Origin: Arsenicibacter sp965247375
GTDB lineage: Bacteria > Bacteroidota > Bacteroidia > Cytophagales > Spirosomataceae
Reading direction: 5' to 3'
DNA: 64,000 bases
Assembly: GCA_965247375.1 (NCBI GenBank)
Contig: CBDFHU010000161.1
Coordinates: 1-64,000 of the forward strand
This document shows positions 26,316 to 35,344 of this stretch, in pieces. The notes below the pieces were generated by a model. It made no database searches, had not been told where the DNA came from, and was given only the letters and a program-made list of their open reading frames with translations. The number at the start of each line of letters is the position of its first letter. Positions within the stretch are counted from its first letter, which is position 1. The position numbers and the translations under genes were made by a program.

Positions 26316-27689
26316 ATGGACAATGTTGAAATACTCTCGCGCATACAATTTGCTTTCACGGTAGCCTTCCATTACATCTACCCTCCCCTCAGTATCGGCC
26401 TCGGCGTTTGCCTGGTGTTTATGGAGGGCCTCTATCTCAAAACAGGTCAGAAGGTTTATGAAGAACTGACCCGCTTCTGGGTTAACGTATTTGCTCTTAT
26501 TTTCGGAATCGGTGTCGCCACCGGCATTGTGATGGAGTTTGAGTTCGGCACGAACTGGGCCGTTTACTCCCGCTATGTGGGTGATATTTTCGGTAGTGCC
26601 CTGGCGGCCGAAGGGATTTTTGCCTTTGCGCTGGAATCCGGCTTTCTGGGTATTCTGCTCTTTGGCTGGAACCGCGTCAGCCCGCGTGTTCACTTCCTGT
26701 CGACGGTTCTGGTCGCGCTGGGTTCCATGTTTTCGGCGCTCTGGATTGTGGTTGCCAACTCCTGGCAGCAGACACCGGCCGGCTACCGGATCGAAGGCGA
26801 AGGCATGCACGCCCGCGCGGTCATCACCGACTTTTGGGCCATGGTCTTTAACCCCTCCTCCGTTGACCGCTACCTGCACGTACTGATCGGTGCGTTTTTG
26901 TCAGGGGCCTTTCTGGTCATCAGCGTCAGCGCCTGGTATCTGGTTAAAGGCAAGTTCACCGATCATGCCCGCAAAGGGATGCGGATCGGTTTGTGGGTGG
27001 CCGGCATTGCTTCGTTGCTCCAGCTTTTTACCGGTCACCGCTCTGCCGACGTAGTCACCCATCATCAACCGGCCAAACTGGCAACGATGGAAGGCCACTT
27101 CGACAAGCTGGCCCCTGCCGATATGTATCTGCTGGGCTGGGTGGACGCCAAAACGCAGCAAACAACCGGCCTGAAAATTCCCGGCGGTCTCTCCTTTCTG
27201 GTCCACGGCGATTTTCAAAAGCCAATCCCCGGCCTGAATGCCTTTAAGCCGGAAGACCGGCCGTCGGCAGTCAATTTTGTATTCCAGACCTACCACCTCA
27301 TGGTCGCCATCGGCATGACGCTCATCGCCCTGACCTGGTTCGGGTTGTTTATGCTCTACCGCCGAAAGCTGTTCGAAACGCGGTGGCTGCTGATCATTTT
27401 CACCGGCTCGGTGCTGTTACCGCAGATCGCCAATCAGGTTGGCTGGTACACCGCCGAAGTGGGCCGGCAACCGTGGGTAGTGTACGGGCTGCTGCGTACG
27501 TCGGATGCGCTTTCGCAGGCCGTGAAAGCAGAACACGTTGTCGTGTCGCTCATCCTGTTTACGGGTGTTTACGTTATGCTGTTCCTGCTGTTTCTGTATT
27601 TGTTAAACAAAAAGATTCAGCACGGACCTTACGTTAAGGTCGAAGATCCCGAAACCCCGCCGTCAAAATTCAACACAATTGCCCGGTAA
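26316..27689 (+). CDS. cydA: Cytochrome bd-type quinol oxidase subunit I
   Basis: Quinol-oxidising, haem-bearing subunit of a high-oxygen-affinity terminal oxidase in the inner membrane. I start at the ATG giving MDNVEILSRIQFAFTVAFHYIYPPLSIGLG (26316) rather than the frame's first codon at 26280, because homologues begin there; 457 residues. Nine or so hydrophobic helices are evident, with the axial His in AFHYIYPP, the conserved GRQPW block (GWYTAEVGRQPWVVYGLLRT) and a Q-loop between helices VI and VII. The stop codon is 2 bases from the cydB start, so the two are cotranscribed. No CydX-like short frame follows cydB. Confidence 0.95.
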   Translation: MDNVEILSRIQFAFTVAFHYIYPPLSIGLGVCLVFMEGLYLKTGQKVYEELTRFWVNVFALIFGIGVATGIVMEFEFGTNWAVYSRYVGDIFGSALAAEGIFAFALESGFLGILLFGWNRVSPRVHFLSTVLVALGSMFSALWIVVANSWQQTPAGYRIEGEGMHARAVITDFWAMVFNPSSVDRYLHVLIGAFLSGAFLVISVSAWYLVKGKFTDHARKGMRIGLWVAGIASLLQLFTGHRSADVVTHHQPAKLATMEGHFDKLAPADMYLLGWVDAKTQQTTGLKIPGGLSFLVHGDFQKPIPGLNAFKPEDRPSAVNFVFQTYHLMVAIGMTLIALTWFGLFMLYRRKLFETRWLLIIFTGSVLLPQIANQVGWYTAEVGRQPWVVYGLLRTSDALSQAVKAEHVVVSLILFTGVYVMLFLLFLYLLNKKIQHGPYVKVEDPETPPSKFNTIAR

Positions 27690-27691
27690 TT

Positions 27692-28726
27692 ATGGACTCA
27701 TTTCTTGGTATTGACCTGCCTACGTGGTGGTTTTTATTAATAGGTGCCCTTGTCAGCGGATACGGCATTCTCGATGGCTTTGACCTCGGAGCGGGTGCGT
27801 TGCACCTGTTTTTCAGGAAAGAACAAAGCCGCCGGATTGCCCTCAACGCCATCGGCCCGGTCTGGGACGGTAACGAAGTCTGGCTGGTCATTGGCGGCGG
27901 GGCGCTGTTTGCTGCGTTTCCGCTGGTCTACGGGCTTATCCTGTCGGTGTTGTACCTGCCGTTTATTCTGCTTTTGGTGGCGATCATTTTCCGGGCCATT
28001 TCGATTGAGTTCCGGAGTAAGGAGCCGATGAAATGGTGGCGGCAGTTCTGGGATATCAGCTATTGCCTGTCGAGCACATCAATTGCCCTCTTGCTGGGAC
28101 TGGTACTGGGCAACCTCATTCAGGGTATGCCGCTGAATGCCAACCACGAGTTTACCGGCCGGCTGCTCGATTTCATTAATCCCTATGCGGTATTGATTGC
28201 GGTGACGGTCCTGTCACTCTTCATGCTGCACGGAGCCATGTATCTGGCCATGAAAACCGAAGACCGGCTCTATGCCCGCATGACGATTCTGATCAACAAC
28301 ACGAGCAAGTTCTTTATCCTTTGTTTCATCACCGCGTCCATGGCCACGCTGATCTATGTGCCTCACATGGAGGCCATTTTTCATAATCATCCGGCCCTGT
28401 TTGTGCTGCCACTGACAGCCGTGCTGATTGTACTGAATATCCGGCAAAGCATCGAAAAACGGCGGTATCTGCTGGGGTTCATTTCTTCGGCGGTAACGAT
28501 TGCACTGATGCTGGTTTTGTTTGCCATGGGTTTGTATCCCAACCTTGTTCTGTCGAATACTGACCCGGCGGGGCACATCAGTATTTACGAGGCGGCGTCA
28601 ACCAACAAATCCCTGAGTATCATGCTCCTCTTTGCCGGTATCGGTATGCCACTCGTGCTGACCTATACTGTTTTTGTATTCTGGACTTTCCGTGGTAAGG
28701 TAAAATCAGACGAAATCAGCTACTGA
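27692..28726 (+). CDS. cydB: Cytochrome bd-type quinol oxidase subunit II
   Basis: Membrane partner of CydA; 344 residues with about eight to nine hydrophobic segments. Recognisable elements are the N-terminal LPTWWFLLIGALVSGYGILDGFDLGAGAL, IGPVWDGNEVWLVIGGGALFAAFPLVY and LHGAMYLAMKTED. The WDGNEVWL block is the family signature. The start codon lies 2 bases after the cydA stop. cydCD (the exporter needed for assembly) is not in this window. Confidence 0.96.
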   Translation: MDSFLGIDLPTWWFLLIGALVSGYGILDGFDLGAGALHLFFRKEQSRRIALNAIGPVWDGNEVWLVIGGGALFAAFPLVYGLILSVLYLPFILLLVAIIFRAISIEFRSKEPMKWWRQFWDISYCLSSTSIALLLGLVLGNLIQGMPLNANHEFTGRLLDFINPYAVLIAVTVLSLFMLHGAMYLAMKTEDRLYARMTILINNTSKFFILCFITASMATLIYVPHMEAIFHNHPALFVLPLTAVLIVLNIRQSIEKRRYLLGFISSAVTIALMLVLFAMGLYPNLVLSNTDPAGHISIYEAASTNKSLSIMLLFAGIGMPLVLTYTVFVFWTFRGKVKSDEISY

Positions 28727-28822
28727 CACATGTTTTTATTAACATAAAGTTAACAGACAGAATCCCCGGAGCATCGGCATCTTTTCCGATTTTTACGGAA
28801 GCTTGTACGACTTTGCCCATTC

Positions 28823-29542
28823 ATGCGATATTTTCTTTACGGCCTCCTGTTGCTTTGCCTTGTTTCCATCCAAACGGTTTGTGCCCAGTCCAAAACGGCA
28901 CAGGACATTATCCGGCAAACGCTTACAACGTATCAGCAGTGTAAAACCTATACAGATCAGGGGGTAATCGTTGTCCGGTATAAAACCCGGAAAGGCAGCA
29001 GCAGCCAGACCATACACGTAAAAACGCAGTTCCGGCGCAGTCCGGACCGGTTGACCTACCAAAGCCAGTGGGTCAACACAAGTGGTGTCCCGGACTGCTT
29101 CGCGGTAGTCAGCGAAAGCAATCTGATCCGTTCATTTGCCAGGTTGAAGACAAACCAGCACGTGTACTTGTCCAAACAGGAAGCCATTATCCGGGCTAAT
29201 GAGTTTTCTGGTGGTGCCGCATTCAGAATACTTTCGTTACTCTTCAACCTGTCCACCGATATACACTGGAATATCCGCAGTGTTTCCGACTGGTCGCTAA
29301 CAGATCAGCTACAGCTTAACGGCCATGATTATTATCAGGTTAAAGGAAGTTTGTCAGAGCTAAATATAAACGATATTACCCTTTTGATTGATCCGCAAAC
29401 CTTTCTCATTAAACGATTAATGTACCATCAGAAAGGTACCGGTGATGTCCTGACCATCATTGAGCTTACGCCTGTCCTGAACCAGTCGTCTTCGGACGTT
29501 GTTGCAGTAACAGAAGACAATTACTGTCTGCCAAACCGTTAG
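28823..29542 (+). CDS. Secreted LolA-like protein of unknown function
   Basis: A 239-residue exported protein (signal MRYFLYGLLLLCLVSIQTVCAQ). The mature part begins with a helix (TAQDIIRQTLTTYQQCKTYTDQGVIVV) followed by beta strands (KTQFRRSPDRLTYQSQW), the arrangement of the LolA/LolB-like fold found in DUF2092-type proteins. No catalytic motif is evident. It might bind lipid or a hydrophobic ligand in the periplasm, but that is fold-level inference. It follows cydB by 96 bases and may be cotranscribed, or have its own promoter. Confidence 0.65.
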   Translation: MRYFLYGLLLLCLVSIQTVCAQSKTAQDIIRQTLTTYQQCKTYTDQGVIVVRYKTRKGSSSQTIHVKTQFRRSPDRLTYQSQWVNTSGVPDCFAVVSESNLIRSFARLKTNQHVYLSKQEAIIRANEFSGGAAFRILSLLFNLSTDIHWNIRSVSDWSLTDQLQLNGHDYYQVKGSLSELNINDITLLIDPQTFLIKRLMYHQKGTGDVLTIIELTPVLNQSSSDVVAVTEDNYCLPNR

Positions 29543-29650
29543 GTCATTTTATAAAATCTGTACCCTTTATTAGGTGTTTAGCCTTTAAGGTATTTGCTTT
29601 ACAGCAGTAACCTAACCGGTTTACCAAAAACAGACTCAATTATTCTGGTT

Positions 29651-30121
29651 ATGCAAATTTCAAGACACAAGGTAGTCGGCATCCATTACACCCTGCGCGA
29701 CGATAACGGTAATGTACTGGATTCAAGCGAAGGACGCGATCCCTTATATTATTTACACGGTGAAGGTAACCTGATTCCAGGCATGGAAGAAGGACTGGAA
29801 GGCCAGTCGGCCGGGGCCAGCCTGAAACTGGATGTTACGCCGGAAAAAGGCTATGGTCAAATTGATCCTGAGATGGTTCAGCAGGTACCACGCAGCGCAT
29901 TCGGCGGTCAGGAAGTAAACCCTGGTATGCAGTTCCATACAAATCAAGGTCAGGTAGTGACGGTTACTGACGTAACGCCGGATTCGGTAACGGTTGATGC
30001 CAACCACCCGCTGGCCGGTCAGAATCTGCACTTCGATGTCGAAGTGATTGAGGTTCGGGAAGCCACTACCGAAGAAATCGCCCACGGTCATGTACATGGC
30101 CCCGGTGGTCACGAGCACTAA
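29651..30121 (+). CDS. FKBP-type peptidyl-prolyl isomerase, SlyD-like
   Basis: A 156-residue cytoplasmic folding factor starting at the ATG giving MQISRHKVVGIHYTLRDDNG (29651); the frame is open upstream to 29594 but those residues are not family-like. It shows the split FKBP domain with an inserted IF chaperone flap: YLHGEGNLIPGMEEGLEG (active-site loop), then LDVTPEKGYGQIDPEMVQQVPRSAF leading into the flap, and VDANHPLAGQNLHFDVEVIEV closing the FKBP fold. The tail is His-rich (GHVHGPGGHEH), as in metal-binding SlyD, though shorter. A strong terminator follows immediately. Confidence 0.92.
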   Translation: MQISRHKVVGIHYTLRDDNGNVLDSSEGRDPLYYLHGEGNLIPGMEEGLEGQSAGASLKLDVTPEKGYGQIDPEMVQQVPRSAFGGQEVNPGMQFHTNQGQVVTVTDVTPDSVTVDANHPLAGQNLHFDVEVIEVREATTEEIAHGHVHGPGGHEH

Positions 30122-30130
30122 AAAAGCCGG

Positions 30131-30159
30131 CCCCGCCCCCCTGGAGCGGGGCGTTTTTA
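30131..30159. terminator. GC-rich bidirectional terminator
   Basis: GCCCCGC (30131-30137) and GCGGGGC (30147-30153), followed by five T on the plus strand; on the minus strand the stem is followed by a run of six T. It separates the convergent SlyD-like and DUF421 genes. Confidence 0.85.
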
Positions 30160-30861
30160 TGTCACTCGTGTGGATGTCAGTGCCCTGACCCATGTATCGT
30201 GCCCGCAACGGTCACAGGCCGGTTGCGCAGCCGGCTGGTTAAATGGCTGAATATTACCGCAAAAGGTGCAGGCATATGCCCCGTTTCCGGCCACTTTTTT
30301 ACTGCGTTTCGCAAACAATTCCGGCAACACCGGCAGACCGGGTTTAACGTCTTTATCTTCGTAAAAGAAAACGCTGATGGTACCGTTGGTTTCCAGATAC
30401 GCTTTCCTGACCTGCCCCAGGTGCTCGATTCCGGCCGACCGCAGCTCCATAAAAAACTCGTCCTGCGCCAGATCTTCCTTACCGAAATCCTGATACGAAA
30501 ATTCACCTTCATCAATCAGGTTAATCACTTTTCCTTCCAGCAAGGTCTCTACCCTCGGCGATTTGGCAGCCATCCGGGTCAAAGTCCGGTAGCTTATGAT
30601 AACGACAATAAAGACCAGCAGGGCGGGTAATAAACCCACATCATGATAAAACATCGGATCACCGGCTGCGGAGCCCAGACCAATGATCAGCACCAGTTCA
30701 ACTACTGACAACTGCCTGACTGTTCGTTTACCGGTGGCCCGCAATGCTACAAAAATGACAATAAACATCAAGAGTGTCCGTCCTGATACTTCCAGCAGAA
30801 AAGTACCCGGCACCTCGCCGAATAGTATCCGTTGCCAGTCACCGAATTCATAATCGTTCAT
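30157..30861 (-). CDS. DUF421 (YetF-like) membrane protein with C-terminal zinc ribbon
   Basis: A 234-residue protein. The N-terminal half has three hydrophobic helices (TLLMFIVIFVALRATGK, VVELVLIIGLG, LLPALLVFIVVIISY) including the DUF421 signature GKRTVRQLS. The following soluble domain (about 105-185; KVINLIDEGEFSYQDFGKEDL, IEHLGQVRKAYLETNGTISV) is the family's usual C-terminal domain. An additional tail carries two CxxC pairs (CTFC and CDRC, 15 residues between them), a zinc-ribbon arrangement. I did not expect that tail in YetF-type proteins. The function of DUF421 is not established; YetF relatives affect spore or envelope traits in Bacillus. Confidence 0.85.
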   Translation of the reverse strand: MNDYEFGDWQRILFGEVPGTFLLEVSGRTLLMFIVIFVALRATGKRTVRQLSVVELVLIIGLGSAAGDPMFYHDVGLLPALLVFIVVIISYRTLTRMAAKSPRVETLLEGKVINLIDEGEFSYQDFGKEDLAQDEFFMELRSAGIEHLGQVRKAYLETNGTISVFFYEDKDVKPGLPVLPELFAKRSKKVAGNGAYACTFCGNIQPFNQPAAQPACDRCGHDTWVRALTSTRVT

Positions 30862-31030
30862 GGTTGGTCGCAGAATGGTTGTAGTACCTGGTTATTGAAA
30901 AACTGCGTCGTCCGGACGCATGGTCATAACCCGTCTGTCTGCTGTTCAGTTAAAAAAAACAATCGAATACACCCGATTACCGGAAATTACCGGAACTTTG
31001 TGTATTAATCGACTAAACTAATTCCAGTAC

Positions 31031-31888
31031 ATGCTTAAAATCGGACGCATGAACACCCTGACCGCCTTACGCCGTACGAGCGTGGGCATGTTTCTGGGTG
31101 ACCCAACGAGCGACCCTGAAGACGCCACTGACATTCTGCTACCCAACAAATACGTGCCGGAAAGCCTGCGTACCGAAGACGAAATCGAGGTTTTTGTTTA
31201 CCGTGATTCCGAAGACCGGCTGATTGCGACGACACTCGTTCCGCATATTCAGCGCGGTGAGTTTGCCGCCCTGCAAGCGGTTTCAGTTATGAATTTCGGC
31301 GCGTTCATGGACTGGGGACTGGAAAAGGACCTGCTGGTGCCGCACAAAGAGCAAAGCCGCCCGATGCGCGTTGGCCGCTGGTATGTGGTTTACCTCTACC
31401 TTGATGAACAAACCGACCGGCTGGTAGCTTCGAGCAAAATCAACAAGTTTGTCAACGACCGCGCCTTTGATCTGGAAGTCGGGCAGGAGGTTGATCTGCT
31501 GGTGTACGAACCGACGGATTTAGGCTTTAACGCCATTGTCGACAACCGGTATCGTGGCCTGCTGTATGCCAATGAGCTGTTTCAGAAAGTGTTTCCCGGC
31601 GACCGGCTGGTTGGCTATGTAAAAACCATCCGCGAAGACAACCGTATTGACATCACCCTCCAGAAACCGGGCTATCAGAACGTGGAGCCGAATGCGGAAC
31701 GGATTATGCAGCAGCTACAGCAATCAGGCGGGTTTCTCGCGCTTACCGATAACAGCGATCCGAAGCTGATTTACGACCAGCTGGAAATGAGTAAAAAAAC
31801 ATTTAAGAAGGCAATCGGAGCTTTGTACCGCGACCGGAAAATCGACCTGAAACCGGATGGTATTTACCTGATCAGCACCAGTAAATAA
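31031..31888 (+). CDS. CvfB-like S1 RNA-binding protein
   Basis: A 285-residue cytoplasmic protein built of S1-type OB folds and a C-terminal winged-helix region, the layout of CvfB (conserved virulence factor B). Visible segments are MLKIGRMNTLTALRRTSVGMFLGD, YVPESLRTEDEIEVFVYRDSEDR, VMNFGAFMDWGLEKDLLVPHKEQ, the YRGLLYANELF strand, and the tail MSKKTFKKAIGALYRDRKIDLKPDGIYLI. The family binds RNA; in Staphylococcus it influences virulence gene expression, and its role here is unknown. It has no close operon partner. Confidence 0.9.
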   Translation: MLKIGRMNTLTALRRTSVGMFLGDPTSDPEDATDILLPNKYVPESLRTEDEIEVFVYRDSEDRLIATTLVPHIQRGEFAALQAVSVMNFGAFMDWGLEKDLLVPHKEQSRPMRVGRWYVVYLYLDEQTDRLVASSKINKFVNDRAFDLEVGQEVDLLVYEPTDLGFNAIVDNRYRGLLYANELFQKVFPGDRLVGYVKTIREDNRIDITLQKPGYQNVEPNAERIMQQLQQSGGFLALTDNSDPKLIYDQLEMSKKTFKKAIGALYRDRKIDLKPDGIYLISTSK

Positions 31889-32001
31889 TTACGGACTAAC
31901 CATATACCGGAATTTAAGAACAAATCATACCTTTAGTTCAGAAATGTCTTAATTCCGGCTTAAGACAGTGACTGATTTACATTTGCGTAACTGAAATCCG
32001 T

Positions 32002-33540
32002 ATGCTATCCGATACAACAATAAGTACCGATGCGTCGCAGCTTACTGAATTGTTGTTCGGTATTATAAATACCTCTTCGCAGCTCATCACGTATTGCGAA
32101 GCAGTAACAGATCCGGAATCAGGCAAACCAGTAGACCTTATCTACCGACTGGCCAATCAGACGTTGTTTGACCGCTTCGGGCTAACGCCGGAGGAGGTAA
32201 CCGGCCGTCGGGTTTCGCAGGTTAATGGTCCGTTTCAGCGGGCGGATATTCTGGATAAACTGCTGAAGGCCGCAGGGAGCCGCCAGCCAGTCTCCTTTGA
32301 GTTATTCCTTGCCGGGCGCTGGTTTCTGGCAAATGTGACCCCGGTACTTCGTGGCATTATCATTTCGTTCAGCTATATAACCCACCACAAGCAGTCGGAA
32401 CAAAACAACGGACAGGCCTTGCAGTTGCTGCAAAGTGTGCTGGATGCGTCGCCGTATTCAATTGTATATTGTTCATCCGAAAAAAACGAAGCCGGAGAAA
32501 TAACCGATTTTGTGTATGAGATGGCCAATAAACGGGTGGAAGATGTAATCGGCATGACTCCGGATAGCATTATCGGATTACGGATGACCACTCTTTTCCC
32601 GGGCATCCGCGAAAATTCCCTGTTCCGGCTTTATACGTCTGTTGTTGAAAGCCAGACTGCCCAATCACTCGAATGGCTGCTCCACCTGGGGACCTATAAT
32701 AACTGGTTCATGATTTCGGCTGTTCCGTTCGGCGATGGGTTTGTGGCAACCATTGTTGACATTACCAGACTGAAAAAACTCCAGCTCCAGCTCGAAAATA
32801 CGGTTAAGGAGCTAAAAACCTCTAACGAGTACTTACAGCATTTCGCCTATATTGCCTCGCATGACCTGCAGGAACCGCTCCGGAAAATTCAGGCGTTCAG
32901 CGGATTAATGGTTTCAGAATACAGCCATCTGGTTGGTGAGGACGGGGCCGATATCCTGATCCGGATGAAGGGGGCAGCCCAACGGATGCAGAATCTGATT
33001 CGTGACCTGCTCGTTTATTCACGCATCAGCACACAGCAGCAACCGTTTCAGACAGTTTCCCTGGGCAGGGTCATTGATGCGGTTCTGGATGATCTTGAAC
33101 TTTCCATTCAGGAACACGATGCGGATATCTACGTTGATACGCTGCCTGTGATTGACGGAGACCCGCTGCAACTACAACAATTGTTCCTGAACCTCCTGTC
33201 TAATGCGCTGAAGTTTGTGCAGCCGGGCAAGAAACCGGAAATTCACATCGGCAATAAACCGATTGCACGGGAAGATCTGCCGGTATTGCTCCAGTCGAAC
33301 CAACAGATTTACTATGAAATCACCGTCAGTGATAATGGTATCGGGTTCGATCAATCGTATCAGGAGCGGATTTTTCAGCTCTTTCACCGCCTTCATAACC
33401 AGAATACCTATCCCGGCACCGGCATTGGTCTGGCGATCTGCAAAAAGGCCGCCGAAAACCATGGCGGCACCATAACGGCCCGCAGCGAACCCGGCAAGGG
33501 ATCTACCTTTTCGGTGTATCTGCCACAAAACGCCGGTTAA
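32002..33540 (+). CDS. PAS-domain sensor histidine kinase
   Basis: A 512-residue cytoplasmic sensor kinase without membrane segments. Two PAS-like regions (about 10-125 and 136-255) precede a coiled linker and a HisKA domain with phospho-acceptor His287 in YIASHDLQEPLRKIQAFSGLM. The HATPase_c domain has the N box LFLNLLSNALKFVQ, the G1 box VSDNGIGFDQ, an F box and the G2 box GTGIGLAICKK. No response regulator lies alongside, so it is an orphan kinase in this window. The signal sensed by its PAS domains cannot be told from sequence. Confidence 0.93.
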   Translation: MLSDTTISTDASQLTELLFGIINTSSQLITYCEAVTDPESGKPVDLIYRLANQTLFDRFGLTPEEVTGRRVSQVNGPFQRADILDKLLKAAGSRQPVSFELFLAGRWFLANVTPVLRGIIISFSYITHHKQSEQNNGQALQLLQSVLDASPYSIVYCSSEKNEAGEITDFVYEMANKRVEDVIGMTPDSIIGLRMTTLFPGIRENSLFRLYTSVVESQTAQSLEWLLHLGTYNNWFMISAVPFGDGFVATIVDITRLKKLQLQLENTVKELKTSNEYLQHFAYIASHDLQEPLRKIQAFSGLMVSEYSHLVGEDGADILIRMKGAAQRMQNLIRDLLVYSRISTQQQPFQTVSLGRVIDAVLDDLELSIQEHDADIYVDTLPVIDGDPLQLQQLFLNLLSNALKFVQPGKKPEIHIGNKPIAREDLPVLLQSNQQIYYEITVSDNGIGFDQSYQERIFQLFHRLHNQNTYPGTGIGLAICKKAAENHGGTITARSEPGKGSTFSVYLPQNAG

Positions 33541-33569
33541 GCCTTCTCAACTTATCCCCAAATTGATTT

Positions 33570-33625
33570 ACCACATAGCCGTATTAGTACACAAAGCATA
33601 AAGCTATGTCGTCTGTGTGGCTTAA
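33570..33625. repeat. Degenerate ACCACATAGCC element
   Basis: ACCACATAGCC at 33570-33580 and a diverged GTGTGGCTTA-type arm near 33614-33625. It looks like a decayed copy of the dispersed inverted-repeat element seen at 45709-45774 and 55145-55196. The remainder of the gap 33541-33775 shows nothing else. Confidence 0.4.
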
Positions 33626-33775
33626 GAGTCAAACAAAACTCACCCATTCCATCGATAGTAATGCCCTGTTCATCGGTAAATGCCGCCTTCCGGTCGACTG
33701 CTTACCAGGGCCCGTTAAACGCTGAGCGCCCGATTGTCTCTAAGAATCAGAAACAACAAAAAACTGATAATAGCC

Positions 33776-34153
33776 ATGAAAAAGACAATCATCACCGCCC
33801 TGACCTTAGCCCTGTTTACAACCAGCATTTCGTTCGCCCAGCGCGGCTATAACCCTGGTCCCGGCCGTTACCCTGCCCCGCCACAAAGCCGTATGGATGA
33901 CTATCAGGAAGATCTGCGCATTGACCGGATTGATAATATCGTTGGCCTGACCAAACGCCAGGAACGCGACATCAAACGCATCGAAAACCGGTATGATTAC
34001 CTGGAACGCGCCCGGCTGACACCGCAGGAATACCGGCGTGTTATTTCAGAGAAAAACAGAGCAATTCTGTCGGTACTGACACCGGCACAACGTGACCGCT
34101 TGTATGCGTCTCAATACCGCAACCGTCCTGGTGGCTATGGCCGCCGCGGATAG
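33776..34153 (+). CDS. Small exported Spy-like helical protein
   Basis: 125 residues starting at the ATG giving MKKTIITALTLALFTTSISFAQ (33776), a clear signal peptide; the frame is open upstream but lacks support. The mature part begins Gly/Pro/Tyr-rich (RGYNPGPGRYPAPPQ), then a long basic/acidic helix (LTKRQERDIKRIENRYDYLERARLT and LTPAQRDRLYASQYR) like the periplasmic chaperone-type Spy/CpxP repeats with LTPxQ motifs. The C-terminus is Gly/Arg-rich. It may respond to envelope stress, but I assign no firm function. A strong terminator follows. Confidence 0.7.
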   Translation: MKKTIITALTLALFTTSISFAQRGYNPGPGRYPAPPQSRMDDYQEDLRIDRIDNIVGLTKRQERDIKRIENRYDYLERARLTPQEYRRVISEKNRAILSVLTPAQRDRLYASQYRNRPGGYGRRG

Positions 34154-34187
34154 ATAATCTGCTTATACAACCTGAATACATACGAAA

Positions 34188-34222
34188 CCCGCAGCGAATC
34201 CTGTTCGTCTGCGGGCTTTTGT
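34188..34222 (+). terminator. Intrinsic terminator after the Spy-like gene
   Basis: CCCGCAG (34188-34194) and CTGCGGG (34209-34215), with an inner CGAA/TTCG pairing, followed by a T-rich tract. It may also serve the convergent SBF-type gene. Confidence 0.75.
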
Positions 34223-34246
34223 TTTTAGTTATCCAGCCAGGCCGGT

Positions 34247-35279
34247 TCAGGCGCTGACCCGTGTATTGTTTTGTTTTGCACTGCCAAAGCGCTGGGCCAG
34301 TATACTGGCCGCAATCAGTTGCAGGGCGTGATACATCATGATTGGCAGCAGAACCACGCCGACGGCATTGCCGGGAAACAGCACACTCGCCATAACGCTT
34401 CCCTGAACCAGTGATTTTTTGGAACCGCAGAACAAGGCCGTAATCCGGTCGGGCCGATTGAACCGAAGCAGTCTGCTGATGGCATAAACCAGGCCATACA
34501 TCAGGAAGAACAACCCGAGCATCGCTACACCCAGCCACAACAGATCCGGCAGGGTAAGGCCATCGAACAGGTGACGGCTAAATGATTCGCAGAACGAGAT
34601 ATAGACAATGGTCAGAATGATAATCTGGTCGAAATAACGCAGTTGAGCCTTATAGCGGTCGGCCAGATAACCCAGCCACCGGTTCAGGATCAGGCCCAGA
34701 ATTACCGGCACCAGCACCTGGAGCGTCAGTTTCCAGATGACACCGGCCAGGTCATAATTTCCGGATGTGTTGGTCATCACCAGACCCATCAGCACAGGGG
34801 TCAGAAAGACACCGATCAGGCTCGAAATACTGGCGTTGAAGATGGCCGCGGGCAGATTACCCCCCGCAATCGACACCATTACAACCGATGACGACACGGT
34901 AGAGGGCAACGAGGCGACATAAAACGCACCCAGCCAGAGCAGTGCGGTCTCGCCTTCGCCGAAAAAACGGTCTGGCGGCGTAAACAACCACCGGAAACAG
35001 CACAAACGTAGTGAGGTGAATGGTCAGGTGCAGCCGCCAGTTGGTCAGTCCGGCCCTGAGTTTGTCGGGGCTCAGTTTAAGCCCGTAAAAGAAAAAGATC
35101 AGCGATACGCCCGCATCCGCAAACGTATCGAGCGACCAGATGCCCTCCTGAATACCTGGTTCCGGCCAGAGGTAAGCCAGTCCGATCATGCCCAGCAGGG
35201 CCAGTAAAAACCAATCGAGGCCGGCGCGAACCATTAAACCGCTCACCGCCGACCAGGATGATGTATGCTTTTTCTCCAA
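34247..35279 (-). pseudogene. SBF-like bile-acid/sodium symporter family gene, frameshifted
   Basis: A transporter of the SBF-like (PF13593-type) family, about 340 residues if the frame is restored. The first part (35279 down to about 34968) reads MEKKHTSSWSAVSGLM through membrane segments to VVVYAARPFF, then the frame changes at an A6 run (34962-34967; T6 on the coding strand) and continues as GEGETALLWLGAFYVASLPSTVSSSVVM to the stop at 34247. Removing one base from the run joins the two parts smoothly in a conserved region. About nine to ten hydrophobic helices are present in total. A single indel in a homopolymer could be a sequencing error, so this may be an intact gene. Confidence 0.85.
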
Positions 35280-35344
35280 CGTTACGCCCGTTTAGTTCTC
35301 CTTACTAAAGCTGAGAATAGGCCGTTGGGTTCAGATAATGCCCT

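Noticed and set aside
28727..28822. Possible CydX-type short gene after cydB
   Set aside because: No convincing short membrane frame with a start codon follows cydB; the gap is AT-rich with weak pairing only.
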